A stretch of 61,002 nucleotides of DNA from Terriglobia bacterium. Lineage in GTDB: Bacteria > Acidobacteriota > Terriglobia > Bryobacterales > Bryobacteraceae. The translations under genes were made by a program, and so were the position numbers. The stretch lies in contig JAIQFS010000032.1 of NCBI GenBank assembly GCA_020073145.1, positions 1-61,002 on the forward strand. Direction: 5' to 3'. The notes below the pieces were generated by a model. It was given only the letters and a program-made list of their open reading frames with translations. It did not search any database and had not been told where the DNA came from. This document shows positions 1 to 7,853 of the stretch, in pieces. How positions within the stretch are numbered: position 1 is the stretch's first letter; each line of letters starts with the position of its first letter.

Positions 1-69
1 CAGCGATTCGAGTCGCTCGCGTTCTTCCTCGGTCACCATCAGCGGCTTCTTGGGGCGTCCGGTTCGCAT
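1..69 (-). CDS. IS630-type transposase, N-terminal fragment running off the window
   Basis: The minus strand reads 23 codons from an ATG at 67-69 to the window edge. It begins MRTGRPKKPLMVTEEERERL, the usual start of IS630-family transposases: a basic N-terminus followed by the first helix of a helix-turn-helix. An AGGAGG ribosome site lies 5 nt upstream at about 74-79. The catalytic DDE domain lies outside the window, so intactness cannot be judged. It sits next to two other mobile-element remnants, so this edge is an insertion hotspot. The identification rests on only 23 residues. Confidence 0.6.
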   Translation of the reverse strand, partial: MRTGRPKKPLMVTEEERERLESL

Positions 70-207
70 CTGAGCCTCCTACATTTTAGATGCAATCCGG
101 GCTTGACTTAGTTCACTTATTTCTGGGACATGAGACTAGTGTAGTGCGGCCTAAATAGTTACGAGTATCATTGGCGCGTCGTCTTTACAATGGAAGGAGC
201 ACAGACG

Positions 208-553
208 ATGCGTATGGCGCGACCAATGGTGCTGAGTATCGAGCAGCGAGACGTGCTGGAGTCTCGTGCACGTGCCCGGAGCGCTTCGGCGCGGAGCGTG
301 GAGCGAGCCCGGATCGTCTTGCTGGCCGCGGGGGGAATGCAGGATCGGCAGATTGCCCCAAATCGAAAACCTGCCGGAGAAGGCCGCACGCTGGCGGAAC
401 CGGTTCCTCGACGGTGGTTTGGCGGCGCTGGACAATGACGCGCCACGACCGGGAAGACCCTCCACCATCACGCCAGCCAAACTCCAGAACGTGGTCCGGA
501 AAATGACTCGCGAGAAACCCCGCAACGCCACCCACTGGAGCACGCGCAGCATG
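208..553 (+). pseudogene. Truncated, frameshifted IS630-family transposase
   Basis: From the ATG at 208 (GGAAGGAG upstream) one frame reads a typical IS630 N-terminus: LESRARARSASARSVERARIVLLAAGGMQDRQIA. Near 350-360 the reading moves by one base, and the second frame continues ENLPEKAARWRNRFLDGGLAAL, DAPRPGRPSTI and finally THWSTRSM. This is the HTH plus linker region of the family. The DDE catalytic domain is absent because the similarity stops at about 553, where the remnant of a serine recombinase on the other strand begins. A frameshift plus 3' truncation makes this a dead element. Confidence 0.7.
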
Positions 554-555
554 CC

Positions 556-1175
556 TCACGATGCGTTGTACGGTTGCCGAACTGACCCCGATCTCGACAG
601 CAATCTGACGCACGCTCCGACCTTCCGCGTGCAGCCGGCGCGCTTTTCCGCGGTCCACGACCGGCCGCGGCCGGCCCAGGTGCTCTGTGTGCCCCTGATG
701 CCGTAACCTCGCGATCGCTGCAGTTGCGCGCTCGGACCGCCTGACGCATTCCTGCTTAGCGATGACGGCAAGAATCGCTATTTACCGCATCTTGGAAGAG
801 GCCCGTTGAATCCAGGTACTCCTCCGTAAAGCTGCGCCAGTTCGCTCCGGCCGCCGTCAACCGTTCAAGGTGCACCAGCGTTGCCGATACCCCTTCCCGG
901 GAAAGCCGATCCAGTGACCAGAACAGGACCAGGTCGAATCTTCGTGCGCGTGAGTCAGCGAACATCTGCTGAAAGTGGGGACGTCTCGACGTTCCGCCGG
1001 TCTCATGGTCAACGTACTCGGCAGCGATCTCCCATCCTTGCTTGGCGCAGTATTCCCGGAGCGCAATCAGTTGGTTCTCGCCCAACGCCAGATCGGCGAG
1101 GGCGAGGTTACGGTCGGCTCCAGGGGTACTAGAACTGCGCGAGCTAGAAAGCGACCAATCAAGTCTCGATTTCGA
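556..1175 (-). pseudogene. Frameshifted serine recombinase (resolvase/invertase family)
   Basis: Reading right to left, one minus-strand frame encodes a resolvase catalytic core: ENQLIALREYCAKQGWEIA, then FDLVLFWSLDRLSREG and SFTEEYLDSTGLFQDAV. At about 780-783 an extra base in a run of T (plus strand) breaks the frame. In the next frame the protein resumes as VIAILAVIAKQE, a GRPRPVVDRGKARRLHAEG linker and a C-terminal HTH (SVRQIAVEIGVSSATVQRIV). The N-terminus, which should carry the YxRVS active-site serine, is also scrambled near 1110-1150. The copy abuts the IS630 remnant at about 553. The family is clear and the element inactive. Confidence 0.75.
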
Positions 1176-1187
1176 ATATTCAGATGG

Positions 1188-1193
1188 TAAACT
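1188..1193 (+). promoter_or_regulatory. -10-like hexamer, candidate leaderless promoter of the acyltransferase operon
   Basis: TAAACT lies 6 nt before the ATG at 1200. No Shine-Dalgarno sequence precedes that ATG, and a transcript starting at the normal distance would begin at the A of the start codon. No clear -35 element is visible. It is one of about ten such arrangements in the window. Confidence 0.35.
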
Positions 1194-1199
1194 CTCCAT

Positions 1200-1748
1200 A
1201 TGGCGAGAGGCGAGAAGGCGTTCGTACTGCCTTGCATGCTGGGGCGTCTGGTCCATAAGCTGGCGTTCGTGATCCCGGGAGGAGGCAGCCTGCGTCCGTG
1301 GCTGCACCGAATCCGGGGGGTCTCCATGGGAAAGAACGTGTGGATCGGCCAGTTGGTCTATATCGACGACCTGCACCCTCAGAGCCTCAAGATCGGCGAT
1401 AACTGCACCATCGGACTGCGCACCTCCATCTTTACGCACTTCTACTGGGGATCCAAGCGGCCGAACAGTAACGGGAAAGTCGTCATCGGCAATGATGTAT
1501 TCATTGGGCCTCATTGCGTGATTCTGCCCAATGTCACGATCGGCGAAGGCGCGGTGATCCGGGCCGGCACCGTGGTCAGTCGAAATATTCCGCCCCACAC
1601 CTTCTGGGGAGCTCCCCCAGCCGAAGCCTTGGGGGTGGCCCAGGTGTCGCTGACGGCCGAGCACACTTACGAGGGATTTGCGCGAGGCATCCGGCTGCAC
1701 GTCCCACGCCACGACAAACCGGAACACCAGGAGGCCAAACCCGCATGA
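1200..1748 (+). CDS. Hexapeptide-repeat (left-handed beta-helix) O-/N-acyltransferase
   Basis: 182 residues with the imperfect hexapeptide pattern of LbH acyltransferases across roughly residues 40-150: MGKNVWIGQLVYID, LKIGDNCTIG, then KVVIGNDVFIGPHCVILPNV and TIGEGAVIRAGTVVS, ending with the GAPPAE turn typical of maltose/colanic-acid type acetyltransferases. Such enzymes move an acyl group from CoA or a carrier protein to a sugar hydroxyl or amine. It is the first of five same-strand genes (asparagine synthase, carrier protein, NadE-like ligase, AMP-ligase follow), so I infer that it transfers the acyl or aminoacyl group those enzymes make. The start has no ribosome site but a -10-like box 6 nt upstream. 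The acceptor is unknown. Confidence 0.8.
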   Translation: MARGEKAFVLPCMLGRLVHKLAFVIPGGGSLRPWLHRIRGVSMGKNVWIGQLVYIDDLHPQSLKIGDNCTIGLRTSIFTHFYWGSKRPNSNGKVVIGNDVFIGPHCVILPNVTIGEGAVIRAGTVVSRNIPPHTFWGAPPAEALGVAQVSLTAEHTYEGFARGIRLHVPRHDKPEHQEAKPA

Positions 1749-1794
1749 GCAAGCGATTTGAATGCCGGCCAATTGGCTGGAGGAGCGGGCGCTG

Positions 1795-3771
1795 ATGTGC
1801 GGAATCTGCGGGACACTGAATCTCGCGGGCGGCCTGGCGGATCCCCGGCTGCTCCGGAACATGGCCGCTACGCTGCTGCACCGCGGACCTGACGAACTCG
1901 GATGTTACCGGGACCGCCAGACTGGACTGGGTCACGCGCGCCTTAGCATTATTGATGTGGCCGGAGGCCGCCAGCCTATGGGCACCCCGGACCGGTCGCT
2001 GTGGATTACGTTCAACGGCGAGATCTTCAACTACATCGAACTGCGTGACGAGCTCATCCAGAAGGGCCACAGGTTCGCGACCCGTTCGGATACCGAGGTC
2101 GTCCTGCACATGTATCAAGAGGAGGGCGAACGGTGCGTTGAGCGCCTCAACGGCCAATGGGCGTTTGCCGTTTGGGACGCTCCGCGGCAGAAGCTATTCC
2201 TTTCCCGCGACCGTTTCGGCATACGGCCGCTGTTCTATACCCAGGCGGGAGGCCGGTTTCTGTTTGCCTCCGAGATCAAGGCATTGATGGCGTGCCCGGA
2301 CGTCTCCTGCGAACTCGATCTCGAAGCCCTCGATCAGATCTTCACCTTCTGGGTCACGCTGCCGCCGCGCACGGCGTTTTGCAACATCCGGCAGCTTCCA
2401 CCCGGGCACTCCCTGGTCGTGGAGGATGGACAGATTCGGGTTTCGCGATACTGGCAGCTCGAGTATCCAGCCGAAGGCGACGGCCGGAGCGGCTCGGAGG
2501 AGAGTCTGGCCGAGGAACTGCTGGCCTTGCTGCTCGACGCCACGCGGATCCGGCTGCGGTCCGATGTTCCCGTAGGCGCCTACCTCAGCGGCGGCCTGGA
2601 CTCCACCTTGATCACTGCGCTCGCCAAGAGCCTGGTGGGGGAGCGCCTGCGAACATTCTCGGTTTCTTTTGAAGACGGCGCGTTTGATGAGGCCCCCTAC
2701 CAGCACGAGGCCAGCTCCTTTCTCCAGACCCAACACAGCAACGTGCATTGCACGCCGGGGGACATCGCCCGGGTTTTTCCCGAAGTGGTCTGGCACGCCG
2801 AGCAGCCCATCCTGCGCACCGCCCCTGCGCCGCTCTTTCTGCTGTCGCGGCTGGTGCGGGACAGCGGCTATAAGGTGGTGCTGACGGGCGAAGGCGCCGA
2901 CGAAATCCTAGGCGGCTACGATATTTTCAAGGAGGCCAAGATCCGCCGGTTTTGGGCGCGGGTTCCCGGTTCCTCGTTGCGGCCTCTGTTGCTGAGGCGC
3001 CTCTATCCCTACCTCGACGGAATCCGCAGCCAGCCGCGCGCCTACCTCGAGAAGTTCTTTTGTGTGTCTCCAGAAGACCTGGCCAGCCCCTTCTTTTCCC
3101 ATCTGCCACGGTGGAAGGCCACCGCGCGGATCAAGCAGGTGTTGTCGCGGGCGGTGCGGGCGGAGACCCACCCAGACTCGGCCATGTCCCAGTTGGTGTG
3201 CGACCTGCCGCCCTCGTTCCCGTGCTGGCCCGCCTTCCGTCAGGCCGAGTACCTGGAGGCCATGTATTTGTTGCCCGGCTACATTCTGTCGTCGCAAGGC
3301 GATCGCATGGCTATGGCGCACTCGGTGGAGGGGCGCTACCCGTTCCTGGATCACCGCGTGGTGGCATTCGCGGCCAGCCTGCCCGTCAACCTCAAGATGA
3401 AGGTACTGGACCAGAAGCATTTATTGAAACGCGCCGCCAGAGGTTGGATTCCGGAGTCCATCCGGCAGCGCTACAAGCAGCCCTATCGGGCTCCCGACGG
3501 CGCGAGCTTTGCCGGCTCCAATGCGGCATACGTAAGGGACCTGCTGTCGCCCGAACGGATCGGGCGCGACGGGATCTTCGACCCGCAAGCCGTCCAGGCC
3601 CTGGCCCAGAAGTTCACCGCTGGGCGTGCTGGCGGCGCTGGAGACAACATGGCCCTGGTCGGGATTCTCTCGACCCAGGTACTGCTCGACAGGTTCCGAA
3701 ATGATGCCAGGCGGGGCGGGGTCATCCGCGATGCCACGCTCGTGCCGGAGACGGCGGCGCAGGTGACATAA
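1795..3771 (+). CDS. asnB: Asparagine synthase (glutamine-hydrolysing), AsnB-like amidotransferase
   Basis: 658 residues. The start at 1795 is fixed by MCGICG: Cys2 must become the N-terminal nucleophile of the class II glutaminase, and GGAGG lies about 10 nt upstream. The N-terminal domain (about 1-220) has LLHRGPDELG, the GHARLSIID stretch and FNGEIFNY. The C-terminal synthetase domain has the PP-loop SGGLDS at 265-270 and the TGEGADEILGGY motif. The reaction is ATP-dependent amidation of an aspartate-like carboxylate. Its operon partners are an acyltransferase 46 bp upstream and a carrier protein 14 bp downstream, so the substrate is more likely a glycan uronate or carrier-bound acid than free aspartate, as for amidotransferases in O-antigen loci. 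That role is inference. Confidence 0.88.
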   Translation: MCGICGTLNLAGGLADPRLLRNMAATLLHRGPDELGCYRDRQTGLGHARLSIIDVAGGRQPMGTPDRSLWITFNGEIFNYIELRDELIQKGHRFATRSDTEVVLHMYQEEGERCVERLNGQWAFAVWDAPRQKLFLSRDRFGIRPLFYTQAGGRFLFASEIKALMACPDVSCELDLEALDQIFTFWVTLPPRTAFCNIRQLPPGHSLVVEDGQIRVSRYWQLEYPAEGDGRSGSEESLAEELLALLLDATRIRLRSDVPVGAYLSGGLDSTLITALAKSLVGERLRTFSVSFEDGAFDEAPYQHEASSFLQTQHSNVHCTPGDIARVFPEVVWHAEQPILRTAPAPLFLLSRLVRDSGYKVVLTGEGADEILGGYDIFKEAKIRRFWARVPGSSLRPLLLRRLYPYLDGIRSQPRAYLEKFFCVSPEDLASPFFSHLPRWKATARIKQVLSRAVRAETHPDSAMSQLVCDLPPSFPCWPAFRQAEYLEAMYLLPGYILSSQGDRMAMAHSVEGRYPFLDHRVVAFAASLPVNLKMKVLDQKHLLKRAARGWIPESIRQRYKQPYRAPDGASFAGSNAAYVRDLLSPERIGRDGIFDPQAVQALAQKFTAGRAGGAGDNMALVGILSTQVLLDRFRNDARRGGVIRDATLVPETAAQVT

Positions 3772-3785
3772 AGAAAGGCAGTCCT

Positions 3786-4079
3786 ATGGAGACAGCGGCA
3801 ACGGAACAGCGGATACGCAGCTTTATCGAAGCCACCTTTTTCTTCGGCCAGATCGATTCGCTCCAAGACAGCGATTCGTTCCTGGACCACGGAATCATTG
3901 ACTCGACTGGAATTCTGGAACTGATCGCGTTTCTGCAGGACGAGTTCGGAATTCGCGTCGAGGATGAGGAAGCCACTCCCGACAACCTGGACTCGATTGA
4001 CAAGGTCTCGTCGTTCTTGCGCCGGAAGTTAGACGGCGCCCGAAGTGCCTCCGCCGGCCGGGAGGTGGAAGGAAAATGA
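3786..4079 (+). CDS. Acyl carrier protein (phosphopantetheine-binding)
   Basis: 97 residues, four-helix carrier-protein architecture. The attachment motif HGIIDSTGILEL places the phosphopantetheine serine at Ser40. The usual DSL is DST here, as in many stand-alone carrier proteins of surface-polysaccharide and exosortase-associated loci. It is acidic in the middle, with a Lys/Arg-rich tail after residue 78. It overlaps the next gene by 4 bp (ATGA at 4076-4079), a sign of translational coupling to the NadE-like ligase. It presumably carries the acyl or aminoacyl group activated by the AMP-ligase at 5081. No phosphopantetheinyl transferase is present in the window. Confidence 0.85.
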   Translation: METAATEQRIRSFIEATFFFGQIDSLQDSDSFLDHGIIDSTGILELIAFLQDEFGIRVEDEEATPDNLDSIDKVSSFLRRKLDGARSASAGREVEGK

Positions 4080-5062
4080 CTGTCGCCACTCCAATCTCCT
4101 TAGATGCGCTCCGAATCGACCCCGTCCGGGAAACCGAGCGCATTACCGCGGCCATCCGGGAGGCCGTCCTGAACCAGCTCAGACGGAAAGGCGCCGTGAT
4201 CGGTGTGTCGGGAGGAATCGACAGCAGCGTCGTAGCTTTCTTGTGTGCCCGCGCCCTTGAGAGCCGCCGCCTGCAGATTCTGTTCATGCCGGAAGCCGAC
4301 TCCTCGCAGGACAGTATACGGCTGGGCCGCCTGGTTGCTGAAAGCTTGGGCGCGCGATCCGCGCTCGAAGACATCAGCCCGATCCTCCAAGGCGCGCGCT
4401 GCTACCAGCGGCGGGACGAGTCCATCCGCCTGGCGGTTCCCGAGTATGGCGACGGCTATAAATGCAAAATCGTGCTTCCTAACCTACTGGAGGCCGACCG
4501 CTACGCCATCTTCTCGGTGGTGGTGCAATCGCCGGGGGGTGAACGGCGGAAGGTGCGGCTAAGCCGGGAGGCCTACCTCGGTGTGGTGGCGGCCACCAAT
4601 TTCAAGCAGCGCACGCGCAAGATGCTGGAGTATTATTACGCCGACCTTCTGCAATACGCGGTGGCCGGAACCCCCAACCGTCTGGAATACGACCAGGGCT
4701 TCTTCGTCAAGAATGGCGATGGCGCCGCCGACTTCAAGCCGATCGCCCACCTCTATAAGTCGCAGGTGTTTCAATTGGCGGCTTATCTGGGCGTGCCCGA
4801 GGAAATCCAACGCCGCCCGCCCACCACGGACACCTATTCGCTCGAACAGTCGCAGGAGGAGTTCTACTTCTCGCTTCCGCTGGAGAAGATGGACCTGTGT
4901 GTGTACGGGAAAGACCACGGAATCGCCGCGGCCGATCTGTGCGCTGCCTTGGACCTCGACGAACCGCAGGTGGCACGGGTCTATCGCATGATCGATTCCA
5001 AACGGAGGATGGCCCAATATCTGCACGCCGCACCGGTCCCGCTGCCACCGGCGGAGGCCTGA
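4076..5062 (+). CDS. NadE-family ATP-dependent amide ligase (NAD+ synthase-like)
   Basis: 328 residues with the PP-loop SGGIDS at 45-50 and a full NAD synthase signature further on: AATNFKQRTRKMLEYYYADL, AGTPNRLEYDQGFFVKNGDG and FKPIAHLYKSQVFQLAAYLG. It lacks the nitrilase-type glutaminase domain of long NadE, so by family it uses free ammonia. It is longer than ordinary ammonia-dependent NadE and carries insertions (about residues 95-150 and PPTTDTYSLEQSQEEFYF). Its place between a carrier protein (4-bp overlap) and an AMP-ligase suggests amidation of a pathway intermediate rather than NAD synthesis, but a housekeeping role cannot be excluded from the sequence. Confidence 0.75.
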   Translation: MTVATPISLDALRIDPVRETERITAAIREAVLNQLRRKGAVIGVSGGIDSSVVAFLCARALESRRLQILFMPEADSSQDSIRLGRLVAESLGARSALEDISPILQGARCYQRRDESIRLAVPEYGDGYKCKIVLPNLLEADRYAIFSVVVQSPGGERRKVRLSREAYLGVVAATNFKQRTRKMLEYYYADLLQYAVAGTPNRLEYDQGFFVKNGDGAADFKPIAHLYKSQVFQLAAYLGVPEEIQRRPPTTDTYSLEQSQEEFYFSLPLEKMDLCVYGKDHGIAAADLCAALDLDEPQVARVYRMIDSKRRMAQYLHAAPVPLPPAEA

Positions 5063-5080
5063 CCAAACGCGCGATCACCC

Positions 5081-6598
5081 ATGTCTGGCGATGCCAACGT
5101 CACGGATTTCCTGCTCGGCGGGAAGGGCCCGAATCACACCGCGCTCCAATTCCTGAGCGGAACTCACACCTACGGTGAATTACAGCGCGCCATTGGACAA
5201 GTAGTCCGTTACCTGCTGGAATCGAACAGCCGGCCGGGCGATCGCGTCCTTCTCGTTGCAGACAACAGCTTGTTCTGGGTGGCCTCCTACCTGGGCACAA
5301 TGAAGGCGGGCCGGGTCGCCGTGCCGCTCCCCGGCGGAATCCCGGTGCGGGAGTTGAAATCCATTCGCGAGACGACAAACGCCACCCTCGCCTTGGTCCA
5401 GTCGGCCGTACTAGCCCGACATGCGGAGTCCTTTGCGGGTATGGATGTGGTGACCGACCGGCCGGCGAGGCCCCTGCCGGCCCTCGGATCGCAGCGTGCG
5501 TTCCCGGAACTCGATCAAGGAGAAGACCAGGGAACGGCTGGCGCCGCCTCGGGTGACGCACTGGCCGCCGTGATGTTCACGTCGGGCTCCACCGGCCGCC
5601 CGCGCGGCGTGATGATCTCGCACGCCAACATCATCGCCAACACCGAATCCATCATTGAGTATCTCCGCTTGAGCGGCCAGGACCGGATCATGGCCGTGCT
5701 GCCGTTTTATTATTGCTTCGGCGCGTCTCTGTTGCACACTCATTTGCGAGTCGGCGGGAGTATTGTGGTCGATTCGCGGTTCATGTATCCCGAGGTGGTC
5801 CTGGAGCGCATGATTGAGGCCGGCTGCACCGGCTTCGCCGGCGTGCCCAGTCATTTCCAAATCCTGCTGCGCTCCTCCACCCTTCGCAAGAAGAGTTTTC
5901 CACGGCTGCGTTACGTCCAACAAGCGGGCGGATGTCTGCACAAGCCTTTTTTGCTCGAGTTGCGGCAGGCGCTGCCCGGAACCGAGATCTTCGTCATGTA
6001 CGGCCAGACTGAGGCCACAGCGCGGCTCTCCTTTCTGCCGCCGGAATGCCTGGAGACCAAGCTGGGCTCCATTGGAAAGGCGATACCGGGCGTCCGCCTT
6101 CGCGTGCTGAATGAGCGCGGCGAGGAAGTGCGCCCAGCGGAAACCGGCGAGATCGTAGCGGAAGGCGCCAATGTGGCACGCGGTTACTGGCGCGCTCCGG
6201 AAGAATCCGCCGCCTGTTTTCGGGACGGCCGGCTCTACACCGGAGACCTGGCCACGGTGGATGAGGACGGATTCCTGTACATCGTCGATCGCACCAAGGA
6301 TTTCTTGAAATGCCGCGGAGAGCGTGTCAGCTGCCGCCGGATCGAAGAAACACTGCTGGAATCGGAAGATCTGGTGGAAGCCGCCGTGATCGGGGTGCCC
6401 GACGATGTCCTGGGCGAAGCGGTCAAGGCCTTTGTGGTCGGGCTCTCGCAGGAGCGCAACGGCCTTGCCGGCAAGGTGATGGCGTTTTGCCGGGAACGAT
6501 TGCCTCCTCACCTGCTTCCCAAGGAGATCGTGGCGTTGCCGGCCCTCCCCAAGAACAGCGCCGGCAAAGTGCTCAAAGCGAGCCTGCGGAATTCGTGA
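5081..6598 (+). CDS. AMP-forming acyl-CoA/acyl-carrier-protein synthetase (class I adenylating enzyme)
   Basis: 505 residues. Core motif A3 is TSGSTGRPRGVM (from residue 167), A5 is VMYGQTEATARL, A7 is LYTGDLATVDEDGFLYIVDR, and the C-terminal A10 lysine lies in LPKNSAGKVLK. The enzyme activates a carboxylic acid as its adenylate and passes it to a thiol. The carrier protein encoded two genes upstream is the obvious acceptor. The gene starts 18 bp after the NadE-like gene and ends the operon. The layout matches ligases in exosortase and O-antigen loci, but the acid substrate cannot be read from the sequence. Confidence 0.85.
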   Translation: MSGDANVTDFLLGGKGPNHTALQFLSGTHTYGELQRAIGQVVRYLLESNSRPGDRVLLVADNSLFWVASYLGTMKAGRVAVPLPGGIPVRELKSIRETTNATLALVQSAVLARHAESFAGMDVVTDRPARPLPALGSQRAFPELDQGEDQGTAGAASGDALAAVMFTSGSTGRPRGVMISHANIIANTESIIEYLRLSGQDRIMAVLPFYYCFGASLLHTHLRVGGSIVVDSRFMYPEVVLERMIEAGCTGFAGVPSHFQILLRSSTLRKKSFPRLRYVQQAGGCLHKPFLLELRQALPGTEIFVMYGQTEATARLSFLPPECLETKLGSIGKAIPGVRLRVLNERGEEVRPAETGEIVAEGANVARGYWRAPEESAACFRDGRLYTGDLATVDEDGFLYIVDRTKDFLKCRGERVSCRRIEETLLESEDLVEAAVIGVPDDVLGEAVKAFVVGLSQERNGLAGKVMAFCRERLPPHLLPKEIVALPALPKNSAGKVLKASLRNS

Positions 6599-6654
6599 CC
6601 GATTCGTTTTTCTTGGGAGGAAAATCGGAAGAGGTACGGTCCCCGCGTGGTACA

Positions 6655-6706
6655 GGGTAGACGACCCAGACCGATCCGGCCTCGCACGGACCGCGGTCGT
6701 CTGCCC
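6655..6706. terminator. Inverted repeat between convergent genes, candidate bidirectional terminator
   Basis: An 11-bp stem with one T/G wobble (6655-6665 with 6696-6706) encloses a GC-rich 30-nt loop. A second 8-bp pair (6668-6675 with 6714-6721) interleaves with it. It lies between the ends of the AMP-ligase gene (6598, plus) and the coiled-coil gene (6720, minus). There is no T-run, so intrinsic termination is unproven. Confidence 0.35.
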
Positions 6707-6719
6707 CTCGCGTATCGGT

Positions 6720-7652
6720 CTACCGGGTTTCTAGCTGCTGCGGCTTAGCCGGAGGTTTCTCGGTCGAGGCGGTCAGCTCGGACTTCTTATACTTGGACTC
6801 GGTGACGTAGCCCGAAATCTGGTTCTTGTCGACATGGTTCACCACCAGCTCCACCGGCTGCGGCCGGTCGCTGAGGTTGATCCACACCGGCTCGAACAGG
6901 TTGACGTGCTTCTTGTCGAGCTGGTTGTCTTCCACCATCATCGCCAGATCGTACGACTTGTGCTTGATGTTGGTATTCCGCAGCGAAACGCTGATCGGGC
7001 CCACCCGCTGGAACAATTTCGACTTGTCCAGACGGAATTCGTAGATGTTCTGCTCGCCGCGCTTGCGCAACGCCACGACCTCTTCATGGGTCCGGGCGAT
7101 GGAGCCGTTGAGATCGTCGCGCGTGGAGTTGATTCTCCCATTGATCTCGTCGCGCGATTTGGCCAGGTCGTCGCGCGTCTGCGCGATAGAACCGCTGAGG
7201 TCCGTGCGGGTCGAATCGATTTTGCCCGACAATTCGTCGCGCGTGCGGGCCAGTTCCTGTTGAGTGTCGCTCAATTGTCCTTGCAGACGATCCACCCGGG
7301 GGTCGTTGGCCACCACCGGTTCAGCCGGTTTGCGGCGCGCCTTGGCTGCCGTCCGCTTGACTGGCGCCGGCGGGGCCTGCTCAGCCTGTTGTTGGGCGTG
7401 CGCCTGCGCCACCGCCAACTCATCGAGGCGCTGGTTGAGCGCCAGAATCTGGGTCTTCGATTGGCTGGTGGCCTGGTCCAGGTTGCCCGCCATATGAGCG
7501 CGTTCGACATCGAACGCCGCCGATTGCTGGCGGTCCCTGACCCACAGTCCCAGAGCGAGGGCCGTGGTACAAAACAAAGCGAGCAGCATGGGCAGTTTGC
7601 CGATGCCGGTATGCTTGGGCTCTTCGGTGCGGTTGAGTTCGAGGTGTTCCAT
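6720..7652 (-). CDS. Single-pass membrane protein with hendecad coiled-coil repeats
   Basis: 310 residues. I chose the ATG at 7652 because GGAG sits 6 nt upstream and the upstream extension is unlike protein. Residues 20-40 form one transmembrane helix (LPMLLALFCTTALALGLWV). Residues about 60-190 are coiled coil, including repeated TRDELSGKIDS / TRTDLSGSIAQ / TRDDLNGSIAR units of 11 residues. A beta-rich C-terminal domain (about 195-290) follows, then a short Lys/Pro-rich tail. The layout of helix, coiled coil and C-terminal domain is shared with the gene at 33054-34019. The function is unknown. The topology predicts a cytoplasmic N-terminus and a long periplasmic rod carrying the C-terminal domain. 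Confidence 0.8.
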   Translation of the reverse strand: MEHLELNRTEEPKHTGIGKLPMLLALFCTTALALGLWVRDRQQSAAFDVERAHMAGNLDQATSQSKTQILALNQRLDELAVAQAHAQQQAEQAPPAPVKRTAAKARRKPAEPVVANDPRVDRLQGQLSDTQQELARTRDELSGKIDSTRTDLSGSIAQTRDDLAKSRDEINGRINSTRDDLNGSIARTHEEVVALRKRGEQNIYEFRLDKSKLFQRVGPISVSLRNTNIKHKSYDLAMMVEDNQLDKKHVNLFEPVWINLSDRPQPVELVVNHVDKNQISGYVTESKYKKSELTASTEKPPAKPQQLETR

Positions 7653-7853
7653 GACAGCTCCGCTGGAGCACCTCGAATGCCAAATCTTAAGCCACAGATT
7701 TGCAAGGAATTGCACACCAATAGGCAGGCATGTTTTACGCGAACTGTGAAAGAAATCACGACCGCAATTTCGGAAGCTGGCCGGTGGAGAATACGGTCAT
7801 CTTAACGTTTGGCAACCCGGACGACACTTGTACTTGTACAACGGTGGCAGGCT

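Noticed and set aside
756-1862. A 368-codon minus-strand open frame reaching into the acyltransferase
   Set aside because: Only the part below about 1175 resembles a recombinase. The rest is antisense to the acyltransferase and asnB start and has no family resemblance.
1795-3771. Considered AsnB as the missing lasso cyclase
   Set aside because: It lies 42 kb from the RiPP operon, has the full glutaminase (Cys2) and full synthetase domain, and is embedded in an operon with a carrier protein and AMP-ligase.
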